Shown here in pieces: positions 8,441 through 16,022 of a DNA stretch of 38,411 nt. This stretch comes from Actinokineospora inagensis DSM 44258. GTDB taxonomy: Bacteria > Actinomycetota > Actinomycetes > Mycobacteriales > Pseudonocardiaceae. Under the pieces are notes generated by a model. It worked only from the letters and a program-made list of their open reading frames with translations, was not told where the DNA came from and did no database searches. The translations under genes were made by a program, and so were the position numbers. Numbering within the stretch: the first letter of the stretch is position 1; each line of letters opens with the position of its first letter. The stretch spans positions 1-38,411 of the forward strand of contig NZ_AXWW01000065.1 in NCBI RefSeq assembly GCF_000482865.1, given 5' to 3'.

Positions 8441-9354
8441 CCGGGGTGATCGGGGTCGGCGTCGCGCTGCCCGGCGTGACCGACCTGGCGGACATCGGCG
8501 GCGGTACCTTCGACCGCTCCGCGAAGGTCGACCCGGCCGCGCGGATCGGTCGCAAGGGCTTGCGCTACAAGGACCGGGCGACCCAGCTCGGCCTGGTCGC
8601 CGCGCACGACGCGCTGGTCGACGCGGGACTGTGGGTGGACGGCGCGCTGACCGTGCCCGGCGAGTCCGTCGCCGTGCTGGCCAGTTCCAACCTCGGCAAC
8701 CTGGACACGGTCTGCGAGGTGTCGGCCACCATCGCCGCCGAGGGCGTGGTCAGCACCAGCCCGATGGCGCTGCCCAACGCCTCCAGCAATGTGGTGGCCT
8801 CCACCACCGCGATCCGGTTCGGTCTCAAGGGCGCGAACCTGATGGTGTGCAACGGCGCAACGTCCGGCTTGGACGCGGTGCACTGGGCGGCGACCATGCT
8901 CAACGCGGGCCGCGCCGAGTACGCCGTGGTGATCGGCGTCGAGGTGGCCAACGAGGTGACCGAGCGCTTCACCGGCAGCACCGATCTTCTCGACGGCGCC
9001 GCCGCGATCGTGCTCCAGGCGGGCGCGCACGGGGTGCCGCTCGGCCGGTTCACCCGGTCCGGTGCACTGTCCGATGTGGTCAGTGGTACCGACGGCGCCT
9101 GGTTCGTGCCGGAGGGCTTCACCGGCGAGGCGCCGATCCCGGGCCTGGCCAACGCGACCCGGCACGACCTGGCCGAGTCCTTCGGCCGGTGCGGCGGCGC
9201 CCTCGGCGTGCTGCAGTGCGCCGCGGCGACGGTGCTGCTGCGGGCGGGCGCGACCGAACCGGTCGTGGTCAGCAACGACGGCCACGAGGCCGCCGCCGGA
9301 CTGGCCCTGCTGCCCACGGGGGGCAGCGCACAACCGGAGGGCAACGGGAGATGA
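8437..9354 (+). CDS. Degenerate ketosynthase-like protein (KSL-A)
   Basis: A 305-aa thiolase-fold protein, about 100 residues shorter than a true KS. The segment VCNGATSGLDAV (about 137-148) aligns with the KS nucleophile elbow but has Ala141 where the Cys should be. No HGTGT or GH(T/S) histidine motif follows. It can therefore not catalyse standard condensation. A basic motif IGRKGLRYKDRATQ (37-50) recurs in two other KS-like proteins of the operon (12266-13150 and 16023-17048), defining a related set. It resembles chain-length-factor-like or KS N-terminal-domain proteins of reducing type II and aryl polyene systems. Probable role: non-catalytic partner of KS2, coupled by the GTGA overlap. 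The role is inference. Confidence 0.8.
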   Translation: MTGVIGVGVALPGVTDLADIGGGTFDRSAKVDPAARIGRKGLRYKDRATQLGLVAAHDALVDAGLWVDGALTVPGESVAVLASSNLGNLDTVCEVSATIAAEGVVSTSPMALPNASSNVVASTTAIRFGLKGANLMVCNGATSGLDAVHWAATMLNAGRAEYAVVIGVEVANEVTERFTGSTDLLDGAAAIVLQAGAHGVPLGRFTRSGALSDVVSGTDGAWFVPEGFTGEAPIPGLANATRHDLAESFGRCGGALGVLQCAAATVLLRAGATEPVVVSNDGHEAAAGLALLPTGGSAQPEGNGR

Positions 9355-10151
9355 CCGACCAGACCGCTCCGATCACCGTCAACCTGGTGCGCCCCGCGCG
9401 CGGATCGGCCGACCCGGTCCGGGTGCTGCTGATGCACGGTTTGGCCAGCAGCGGCGCGGTCTGGGACGCCTTCCTCCCGTTGGCGGCCGACGCCTGCGAA
9501 CTGTGGGCGGCCGAGCTGCCGTGGCGGGTGGAGGGTGTGCCGGGGTGGGCCGAGCGCACCGACGTCGGTGCCTGGGCGGCCGAGGCACTGGCCATGGTTC
9601 CCGGTGGGGTGGACGTGGTGGTGGCGCATTCCTTCGGCGCCAACACCCTGCTCGCCCACCTCGCTCACACGGACGACCTGCCCGGCGCGGTCGTCCTGGT
9701 GTCCCCCTTCTACCGACCGTCGACGGCCGACTTCGACTGGCGGGCCATCGACTACTACCTCAACGACTTCCACCTGATCCTGGCCGACGGCATCCGGGTC
9801 CGCGCGGGCGGACGGCTGACGCCGGACCGGCAGGAGGCCATGGCGGTCAAGGTCCGCGACCGGGTCGGACCGTACGGGTGGGTGCGCTTCTTCGACACCT
9901 ACCTGCGCACACCGCGCCTGCCGCTGGACGGCGTGACCGCGCCGTGCCTGGTCGTCGCCGGGGAGACGGACTTCGCCGCCTTCCCCGCTGACGCCATCGC
10001 GTTGACCGGGGCGCTGCCCGACGCCCGCGTGCACGTCGTGTCCGGCTGCGGCCACTTCGCCATGGCCGAGCGGGCGGGCGAGTTCGCCGCCCTGGTCAAC
10101 CAGTTCCTCAGCGACTTCCTCCGCAACCGAGCATGGGAGCCCCTTAAGTGA
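9351..10151 (+). CDS. Alpha/beta hydrolase (possible thioesterase or cyclase)
   Basis: A 266-aa alpha/beta hydrolase. MHGLASSG gives the oxyanion region, VAHSFGANTL (nucleophile Ser) is a G-to-A variant of GxSxG, GETDFAAF provides the acid, and GCGHFAMAE the catalytic His. ATG 9351 overlaps the previous stop (ATGA). Its place between KS genes and the tandem-hotdog gene suggests it acts on an ACP-bound or released acyl chain: editing thioesterase, release enzyme or cyclase. It is about the size of type II thioesterases, though it lacks features that would prove that role. Family secure, substrate unknown. Confidence 0.82.
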   Translation: MTDQTAPITVNLVRPARGSADPVRVLLMHGLASSGAVWDAFLPLAADACELWAAELPWRVEGVPGWAERTDVGAWAAEALAMVPGGVDVVVAHSFGANTLLAHLAHTDDLPGAVVLVSPFYRPSTADFDWRAIDYYLNDFHLILADGIRVRAGGRLTPDRQEAMAVKVRDRVGPYGWVRFFDTYLRTPRLPLDGVTAPCLVVAGETDFAAFPADAIALTGALPDARVHVVSGCGHFAMAERAGEFAALVNQFLSDFLRNRAWEPLK

Positions 10152-11074
10152 GCACCGACCTGCAGACCGCGCTCAAGGCGCTGCTGACGACCACCACCAC
10201 GGTGTCGCTGCGGCCGCGCTACGAGGGCAACAACATCAACACCTGGATCGGCTTCAAGCACGTCAACTACCTGGTCGAAGAGGCCGTGCTGGAGCACTTC
10301 CGGGCGGCCGGGCTGCCGACGCGGGAGCTGTTCGAGTCCTACGGCCTCGGCCTGGAGATCTCCACGATCGACACCCGCATCCTCAACGCGTTCCACCTCG
10401 ACGAGGTCGGCACCGCCACCGTCACCCCGAGCAGTGAGTCCGAGCTGGCGTTCCGCGTGGTGATCACCAAGGAGGGCAAGTCCGGCAAGGACGTCACCTC
10501 CAAGGTCAAGGTCACCCTGCGCCGCGAGACCTATGTCGCCCCGGCGAACGTGGTCCCCGCCGAGCTGGCCCCGTTCTCGGTCGACCGCATCGGCGGCACC
10601 GAGACCGGCGCGGACGCCGAGGACGACGTGCTGGCGCAGCTCACCCGCGACCAGAACGCCTACGGCTGGAAGTGGCGGATCCCCTACCCGTACTGCCACA
10701 ACAACGAGCGCCTGCAGATGTCGGGCTACCTGCGGCTGATGGAGGAGGTCGTCGAGCTGTTCCTCGCCGACCGCGGCATCTCCATCAAGACCCTGCTCGA
10801 CGAGCGCAAGTGGATCCCGGTCGTGCCGCACTCGAAGATCACCCAGGTCGACGAGGCGTGGATGGAGGAGGACCTCTACACGATCTACACCGTCGAGGAG
10901 GTCTTCAAGGACGTCACCTACACCTCGCGGATGGACACCTACGTGGTGCGCGACGGCAAGCTCGTGCTCACCTCGACCGGCACCATCACCCACGGCTACG
11001 CGATCTTCCACGACCGCAGGGACTGGAGCCTGGTCAACTTCGACGAGCGCGTGCTCAAGGCTCTGCGGGGCTGA
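10148..11074 (+). CDS. Tandem (double) hotdog thioesterase-like protein
   Basis: A 308-aa protein that reads as two hotdog units. Unit 1 (about 20-130) has the long helix signature GFKHVNYLVEEAVLEHF; unit 2 (about 175-290) has NERLQMSGYLRLMEEVVELF followed by WIPVVPHSKI, like acyl-ACP or 4-hydroxybenzoyl-CoA thioesterases. Neither unit shows the usual Asp-x-x-x-His-x-N catalytic signature in standard form; unit 2 carries CHNN at 183-186. It may hydrolyse an acyl-ACP thioester or work as a dehydratase or isomerase, since all use this fold. GTG 10148 overlaps the hydrolase stop in GTGA. The fold is fairly secure, activity inferred. Confidence 0.7.
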   Translation: MSTDLQTALKALLTTTTTVSLRPRYEGNNINTWIGFKHVNYLVEEAVLEHFRAAGLPTRELFESYGLGLEISTIDTRILNAFHLDEVGTATVTPSSESELAFRVVITKEGKSGKDVTSKVKVTLRRETYVAPANVVPAELAPFSVDRIGGTETGADAEDDVLAQLTRDQNAYGWKWRIPYPYCHNNERLQMSGYLRLMEEVVELFLADRGISIKTLLDERKWIPVVPHSKITQVDEAWMEEDLYTIYTVEEVFKDVTYTSRMDTYVVRDGKLVLTSTGTITHGYAIFHDRRDWSLVNFDERVLKALRG

Positions 11075-11081
11075 GCGGACC

Positions 11082-12269
11082 ATGACCGTGCTCATCACCG
11101 GACTGGGCGTGCTGTCCTGCCTGGGCGCCGGGACCGACAAGTTCTGGGCGGGCATGCGCGCCGCGCGCAGCGCCCCCGGCCGGGCCGCTGACCCGCACGC
11201 GAACATGGCGCACCCGCTGATGTACTCGGTGCCCGCGGCCGACGTGCCCTCCGGTCCCGCCGCGCTGGGCGGGTCGCCGCTGGGCCAGGCCTCGCGTTAC
11301 GCGCTGGCGGCCGCCGCCGAGGCGGTGGCCGACGCGGGCCTGGGTCAGGTCGCGGACCCGACCCGGGTCGCGGTGGTGGTGGGCACCGGCATGGGTGACT
11401 CCGGGATGCACGAGCAGTGGCATCTCGACGGCGCCCCGGAGGGTGAGTGGTCCCCGGTGTTCTCCCCGGCCGCTTCCATCGGCGGCTGGTTCGGGGCCGC
11501 CGGGTCCAACACCAGCATCAGCAACGCCTGCGCGGCGAGCGGGTTCGGGCTCTCGGTGGCCGCCGACCTGATCAACTCCGGCGAGGCCGACGTGGTCATC
11601 GCCGGTGGCGCCGAGGCCTACTCCCGGGTCGCGCTGGGCTGCTTCAACCGGCTCGGCGCGATCGACGCCGAGCGGTGCAGGCCGTTCGACCGCCACCGCG
11701 GCGGCACGGTGTTCGGCGAGGGCGCCGCGATCATGGTGCTGGAGTCCGCCGAGCACGCCGCCGCCCGCGGTGCCACGGCGTACGCCGCGCTGGCCGGTGC
11801 GGGCTGGAGTTGCGACGCCTACCACTCGACCGCCCCGGAGCCGACCGGCGAGCAGATCGTCCGGGCCATGTACCAGGCGTTCGACGACGCCGGTGTCAAG
11901 CCGGCCGACATCGGCGCGGTCGTCCCGCACGGCACCGGCACCCAGCTCAACGACGTCGTGGAGAGCGGTTCGCTGGCCCAGGTGCTGGGCGGGGCGGGCC
12001 TCTCGATGGCACAGGTGCCGCTGTACAGCCTCAAGGGTCTGATCGGGCACACCGGCGGCGCGGCGGGTGCGCTGGCCGCGCTCGCAGGCGCGCTCATCGT
12101 GTCGAACCGCGAGGTCCCGCCGAGCGTCGCGCTGGGCGAGCAGGACCCGGAGTGCCCGGTGCTGCTGCCCACCCAGGCCGTCCCGCTGGAGGGCTCGGCC
12201 GTGCTGGTCAACGCCTACGCCTTCGGCGGCAACAACGTGTCCCTCGTGCTGCAGGAGGTCGAGTCGTGA
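11082..12269 (+). CDS. Beta-ketoacyl synthase, catalytically intact (KS3)
   Basis: A 395-aa ketosynthase with the whole triad: Cys150 in SNACAASGFG, His283 in VPHGTGTQLND, Lys318 and His323 in SLKGLIGHTGGAAG. It starts 7 bases after the hotdog gene with only a weak ribosome-binding site, and overlaps the next, degenerate KS-like gene by GTGA. The pair layout mirrors KS2/KSL-A, implying a second KS/partner heterodimer. Three intact condensing enzymes in one operon are more than one iterative chain builder needs, so separate priming, early or late elongation roles are plausible. Family secure, the division of labour is inference. Confidence 0.94.
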   Translation: MTVLITGLGVLSCLGAGTDKFWAGMRAARSAPGRAADPHANMAHPLMYSVPAADVPSGPAALGGSPLGQASRYALAAAAEAVADAGLGQVADPTRVAVVVGTGMGDSGMHEQWHLDGAPEGEWSPVFSPAASIGGWFGAAGSNTSISNACAASGFGLSVAADLINSGEADVVIAGGAEAYSRVALGCFNRLGAIDAERCRPFDRHRGGTVFGEGAAIMVLESAEHAAARGATAYAALAGAGWSCDAYHSTAPEPTGEQIVRAMYQAFDDAGVKPADIGAVVPHGTGTQLNDVVESGSLAQVLGGAGLSMAQVPLYSLKGLIGHTGGAAGALAALAGALIVSNREVPPSVALGEQDPECPVLLPTQAVPLEGSAVLVNAYAFGGNNVSLVLQEVES

Positions 12270-13150
12270 CCGTGGACCTCGTGGTGACCGGTGTCGGCGT
12301 GGTCGACCCGGCCGCGGGCTTCGACTACAAGGTCGAACTCGGCAAGCGCGGCTACAAGTACCTGCCGTCCGCGTCGCAGTACCTTCTCGCCGCCACCAAG
12401 CGGGCCGTCGCCGACGCCGGTGACGCGCTCGCGACGGTGCCGGAGGAGTCCCGCGCGGCGGCCGTCGGCACCAACTGCGCGGCGTCCGCGCTGCACGCGC
12501 AGATGGACCGCACGGTCATCGACGCCGACGCCAACGACCTGAGCCCGGCCACCGCGCCGTACTTCTCGATCAACCTGTTCGGCAGCCGCCTGGCCACCGA
12601 GCACGCGCTCAAGGGCTTCAACCTGACCGTCACCAGCCCGCGGGTCGCCGGACTGGAGGCGGTGCAGGCCGGTGGCCGCTCGATCGCGCTGGGCCGGGCG
12701 GGCTGGCTGGTCGCCGGTGCCGCCGAGGAGGCGCTGGACCCGGCCGAGCCGGGCGCCGACACCGCCGAGACCGGCGCGGTCGCCATCGTCTTCGAACCGG
12801 CCGCCGCCGTCGCCGCGCGTGGTGGCCGGGTGCTCGGCCGCTGCGTGGTGCGCACCGCGTTCCTCGCGCCGACCGGGCTCACGCCCGACTTGGTCGCTGG
12901 CGTCATCGGCCCGGTTCGGGCGTGGGCCGGGGACGTCCCGGTGCGCGCCGTCGTCGACTCGTCCCCGGTGGGCGAGGCGCTGGCCGCCGCGTTCGGCCCG
13001 GACACCACCGTGGTGCGGGCCGGTGCGGGCTGCCTGCGGCCGATGGCCGAGGTCGCCGCCGTGCTCGCCGCCGGTGAGCGGGCCCTGGTGGTCACCGCCG
13101 CCGCCCAAGGAAACGTCGCGTTCGCGCTCGTCACCCCCGGAGGGAACTGA
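12266..13150 (+). CDS. Degenerate ketosynthase-like protein (KSL-B)
   Basis: A 294-aa short thiolase-fold protein. The nucleophile position is Arg126 (TSPRVAGLEAV, 123-133), and the C-terminal histidine motifs are absent, so normal condensation is impossible. It carries the same basic motif as KSL-A in altered form: LGKRGYKYLPSASQ (25-38). It starts at GTG 12266 inside the stop of KS3, which strongly suggests coupled expression and a complex with KS3, in the manner of a chain-length factor. The fold assignment comes from the KSL motif and the alignable elbow rather than strong overall similarity, so confidence is moderate. Confidence 0.75.
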   Translation: MTVDLVVTGVGVVDPAAGFDYKVELGKRGYKYLPSASQYLLAATKRAVADAGDALATVPEESRAAAVGTNCAASALHAQMDRTVIDADANDLSPATAPYFSINLFGSRLATEHALKGFNLTVTSPRVAGLEAVQAGGRSIALGRAGWLVAGAAEEALDPAEPGADTAETGAVAIVFEPAAAVAARGGRVLGRCVVRTAFLAPTGLTPDLVAGVIGPVRAWAGDVPVRAVVDSSPVGEALAAAFGPDTTVVRAGAGCLRPMAEVAAVLAAGERALVVTAAAQGNVAFALVTPGGN

Positions 13151-13944
13151 TGCTCACCTCGCTGCAGGGCACCTGGTGCCTGATCCTCGGCGCGTCCAGC
13201 GGCATGGGCGAGGCCACCGCGCGCGCCTGGGCGCAGGCGGGTGGCAACGTCCTCGGCGTCCACTTCGACACCGCCGAACGGCAGGAGAAGGTGACCGTGC
13301 TCCAGGAGGAGTTGCGGTCGAAGGGCGTGCAGGCGCACTTCTTCAACTACAACGCCGCCAGCGCGGACACCCGCAACGAACTGGTGCCGCGGTTCGCCGA
13401 ACTCGTTGGTGCCGCGGGCATCCGGGTGCTCATGCACTCGCTCGCCTTCGGCAGCCTGGTGCCGTTCATCGCCGAGGACAAGCGCAAGGCGTTCACCTCG
13501 AAGCAGATGGACATGACGCTCAACGTCATGGCGCACAGCCTCGTCTACTGGACGCAGGACGTGCACCGCGCCGGTCTGCTCAAACGCGGCTCGAAGATCT
13601 TCGCGATGACCAGCGCGGGCGACGAGAAGGTCTCCCCGAACTACGGCGGCGTCTCGGCGGCCAAGTGCGCGCTGGAATCGCACATCCGCCAGTTGGCGCT
13701 GGAACTGGCGCCCGCGGGCATCTCGGCGAACTCGCTGCGCGCCGGTGTCACGGTGACCCCGTCGCTGGAGCGCATTCCCGAGCACAAGCAGCTCATCGAG
13801 CTGGCCACCCGGACCAACCCGCACGGCCGCCTCACCCAGTGCGACGACGTCGCCGACACGATCGTCCTGCTGGCGAGCACCGACTCGTCCTGGATCACCG
13901 GCAACATCATCGGCGTCGACGGCGGCGAAGCGCTCACCGCCTAG
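13150..13944 (+). CDS. Enoyl-ACP reductase, FabI/FabL-like SDR
   Basis: A 264-aa short-chain dehydrogenase-type enoyl reductase. The cofactor loop is LGASSGMGEA (14-23). The catalytic pair is Tyr165 and Lys172, spaced Y-x6-K as in FabI and FabL rather than the Y-x3-K of ketoreductases. It would reduce trans-2-enoyl-ACP to the saturated acyl-ACP. Its stop-start overlap with KSL-B is one base (TGATG). The presence of an ER means that at least some cycles can be fully reducing, which separates this locus from purely polyene-making type II clusters. A housekeeping copy should exist elsewhere, so this gene might also double as resistance to a FabI inhibitor. Confidence 0.85.
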   Translation: MLTSLQGTWCLILGASSGMGEATARAWAQAGGNVLGVHFDTAERQEKVTVLQEELRSKGVQAHFFNYNAASADTRNELVPRFAELVGAAGIRVLMHSLAFGSLVPFIAEDKRKAFTSKQMDMTLNVMAHSLVYWTQDVHRAGLLKRGSKIFAMTSAGDEKVSPNYGGVSAAKCALESHIRQLALELAPAGISANSLRAGVTVTPSLERIPEHKQLIELATRTNPHGRLTQCDDVADTIVLLASTDSSWITGNIIGVDGGEALTA

Positions 13945-13989
13945 CCGGTTTTCGGGCAGCAGTCTCTTCAGGACAGACAGGGGAAGCAC

Positions 13990-14925
13990 GTGACCGACAC
14001 CGCGGAGATCGCCGCCGCGCCGCGCGGGGGGACGCTGCCCGCCACCGTCCGCGCGTGGCTGGCGGCGCTGCGGCTCGCGGCCCAGGACGCTTACGGCGTC
14101 TACCACCCGCCCACGGCGAAACCCGGTCGCACTCCGGAGCAGAAGGGGTTGACCAGCGAGCCCGTGCACGTGGTCACCTCACGGGACAGGGTTCGGCTGG
14201 ACGGCTGGTTCGTGCCCGGCGACGGTCCGCACACGGTCGTCGTCTGCCACGGCATGGGGCGCACCAAGTCCGCGGTGCTCGACCACATCAAGCTGCTCAA
14301 CGGCGCCGGCTACCACGTGCTCGCGTACGACCTGCGCAACCACGGTGCCAGCGGGCGTGACGGCAAGGTCACGGCCATGGCGAAGCGGTTCACCAGCGAC
14401 CTGCGCGATGTGCTCCGGTTCGTGGCCGCCGACCCGCGCACCAAGGGCGGCAAGATCGCCGTGCTGGCGTTCTCCTTCTCCACCTGGCCCGCGATCTACG
14501 CGTTGAAGGCGGGCGGCCCCCGGGTCGCCGCGGTGATCTGCGACAGCGGACCGATGTACGACATCCCCGGTGGTTTCCGGCACTTCAGCGCGCTGCGCTG
14601 GGGGACGCTACCCGCCGAGGCGACCAGGCCGGGCGCACAGGCGTTGTACCGCAAGGTTTTCACGCTGATCGGCACCCGCATGCTGGCCGTGCGCGGCTGG
14701 CCGCCCGCGCTGCCCACCACGGTGACCCGGATGCTGTTCATCGGCGGGGCCAAGGACCAGGTCGTGCCCGCCGCCCAGGTGATGCGGGTGGCCGCCGAGT
14801 ACCCCGACGCGCAGCGGTGGGTGGCGCCCGGGGCCCAGCACATGAACGGCGTCCGCCTCGATCGCGAGGAGTACCGCGAGCGCGTCACCGCTTTCCTCGC
14901 CGAAGCCTGTGGAGGGACTGCGTGA
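13990..14925 (+). CDS. Alpha/beta hydrolase, atypical nucleophile elbow
   Basis: A 311-aa alpha/beta hydrolase of the family 'extended' type. VVVCHGMGRTKS (about 77-88) is the oxyanion region, LAFSFSTWPAI the elbow, GAKDQVVPA carries the acid and GAQHMNG the His. The elbow reads FSFST rather than GxSxG, with the glycines replaced, so activity may be altered. An N-terminal stretch of about 50 residues precedes the domain. GTG 13990 has AGGGGA 5-8 bases upstream. The GTGA overlap with the sulfur-relay gene downstream ties it to that trio. It could act on an acyl or sulfur-containing intermediate; this is inference only. Confidence 0.75.
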   Translation: MTDTAEIAAAPRGGTLPATVRAWLAALRLAAQDAYGVYHPPTAKPGRTPEQKGLTSEPVHVVTSRDRVRLDGWFVPGDGPHTVVVCHGMGRTKSAVLDHIKLLNGAGYHVLAYDLRNHGASGRDGKVTAMAKRFTSDLRDVLRFVAADPRTKGGKIAVLAFSFSTWPAIYALKAGGPRVAAVICDSGPMYDIPGGFRHFSALRWGTLPAEATRPGAQALYRKVFTLIGTRMLAVRGWPPALPTTVTRMLFIGGAKDQVVPAAQVMRVAAEYPDAQRWVAPGAQHMNGVRLDREEYRERVTAFLAEACGGTA

Positions 14926-15248
14926 GCGCGCACCTGTTGATCGAGACCCACGGCCCGTGGGCAGGCCCCGCCTGCTCCCGCTTCCTGGCCGACGCCACCG
15001 AGTTCCTCTCCGCCGGTGACAAGGTCTGCGTGTTCCTCTTGCAGGACGGCGTGACCGCTGCCGTCGGCAAGCCGTTGCCCGAGGTGGGTGTGTTGTTGGC
15101 GGCGGGCGCCCAGGTCTGGGCCGACCGGTTCTCGTTGGAGCAGCGGGCTTTGCAGTCCGCGCCCAGAGTTGACGGCGTGCGACTGGTCACTGTGGACGAA
15201 GTGGCCCAGTTGCTGCTCGACCCGGATGTGCGGGCGGTGTGGCACTGA
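14922..15248 (+). CDS. DsrH/TusB-like sulfur-relay protein
   Basis: A 108-aa protein resembling DsrH/TusB, the small subunit of the DsrEFH/TusBCD heterohexamer that passes persulfide sulfur. The core VCVFLLQDGVTAAV matches the family's strand followed by Q-D-G-V, and the C-terminus LVTVDEVAQLL...VRAVW matches the terminal helix ending in Trp. GTG 14922 overlaps the hydrolase stop; its own stop overlaps the next gene by one base. It is followed directly by DsrE-like and DsrF-like genes, completing a three-subunit set. The family call rests on the order and on these short motifs. Confidence 0.7.
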   Translation: MSAHLLIETHGPWAGPACSRFLADATEFLSAGDKVCVFLLQDGVTAAVGKPLPEVGVLLAAGAQVWADRFSLEQRALQSAPRVDGVRLVTVDEVAQLLLDPDVRAVWH

Positions 15249-15652
15249 TGGCACGCGTCCCGGAAGCTGACCTGCTGCTGGCGATCATGGGCGCCCCGCA
15301 CGCCTCGGACATGGTGGCGTCCGCGCTGCGCGTCGCCGAGGCCGTTGTCGGACAAGGCGGCCGGGTCCAGGTGTGGACCTGCGGGTACGCGACCATGCTG
15401 ACCCAGTCTTCGCTCGGCGACACCAAACCGCGCAACGTGGTCGACTGGTCCCGCGACTACCCGTCCACCGCGAAGACGATCGGCGACCTGCTCGGCCGCT
15501 GCGGCGGCGGGCTGACCTGGTACACCTGCCGGTTCTGCGGTGAGGAACGCGGGGTCACCACGCACATCCCCGAGGTGAAGGTGCGCCCGCCGTTCAAGTT
15601 CGGCGAACACGTCGCCGCCGCGGGCAAGACGCTGTTCCTGGGGGTGATCTGA
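15248..15652 (+). CDS. DsrE/TusD-like sulfur-relay protein with CxxC
   Basis: A 134-aa DsrE-fold protein. The N-terminal ADLLLAIMGAPHASDMVASA fits the TusD/DsrE opening (nucleotide-like fold with GAP-x-x-S). In TusD a single Cys precedes a conserved helix and carries persulfide; here the matching region, GLTWYTCRFCGEERGV (89-104), has a CxxC pair at Cys94 and Cys97, plus Cys85 and Cys45. ATG 15248 lies in TGATG, giving a start 9 bases downstream of an alternative GTG. It should be the sulfur-carrying subunit. The doubled Cys is unusual and might bind metal or form a disulfide instead. Confidence 0.72.
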   Translation: MARVPEADLLLAIMGAPHASDMVASALRVAEAVVGQGGRVQVWTCGYATMLTQSSLGDTKPRNVVDWSRDYPSTAKTIGDLLGRCGGGLTWYTCRFCGEERGVTTHIPEVKVRPPFKFGEHVAAAGKTLFLGVI

Positions 15653-16009
15653 GTGCGGTACCTGGCGATCGTGGAACGCGGCTACCGGGGCTCGGTGGAG
15701 ACCCAGTTCGCCGACGTGCTGTACCTGGTCCGCGAGCTGAACCGCCAGCTCGACGGGCTCGACCTGAGCCTGCGCGGGCTCGCGGTGACCTACGCGGTGA
15801 CCGCCGACCCGGTGCCGCCGGTGGTCGGGCTGGACACCCTGCCCGACCCGCGGGCGTCCCTGCGGACCCTGCTCGACGAGGGCGTCACCGTCACCGTCAC
15901 CGACGACGACCTGGCGGCCGCTGGCCTGCCCGGCGACGTCCAACTGCTTCCCGGCGTGGTTCGTGGCGCCGCCCGCTGGACCGACTACCGAGCCGTCTGG
16001 TTCCTCTGA
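15653..16009 (+). CDS. DsrF/TusC-like sulfur-relay protein
   Basis: A 118-aa protein starting directly after the DsrE-like stop (TGA-GTG). It opens RYLAIVERGYRGSVETQFAD, matches the length of DsrF/TusC and ends ...YRAVWFL, comparable to the family's terminal strand. A region V-T-V-T-D-D-D-L-A-A-A-G-L resembles the 'auxiliary' helix of TusC. It has no cysteine, as expected for a structural subunit. Together with the two preceding genes it gives a DsrH-E-F arrangement. Alone the similarity would be weak; the context raises confidence. Confidence 0.6.
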   Translation: MRYLAIVERGYRGSVETQFADVLYLVRELNRQLDGLDLSLRGLAVTYAVTADPVPPVVGLDTLPDPRASLRTLLDEGVTVTVTDDDLAAAGLPGDVQLLPGVVRGAARWTDYRAVWFL

Positions 16010-16022
16010 AGGAGAGTCTCAG

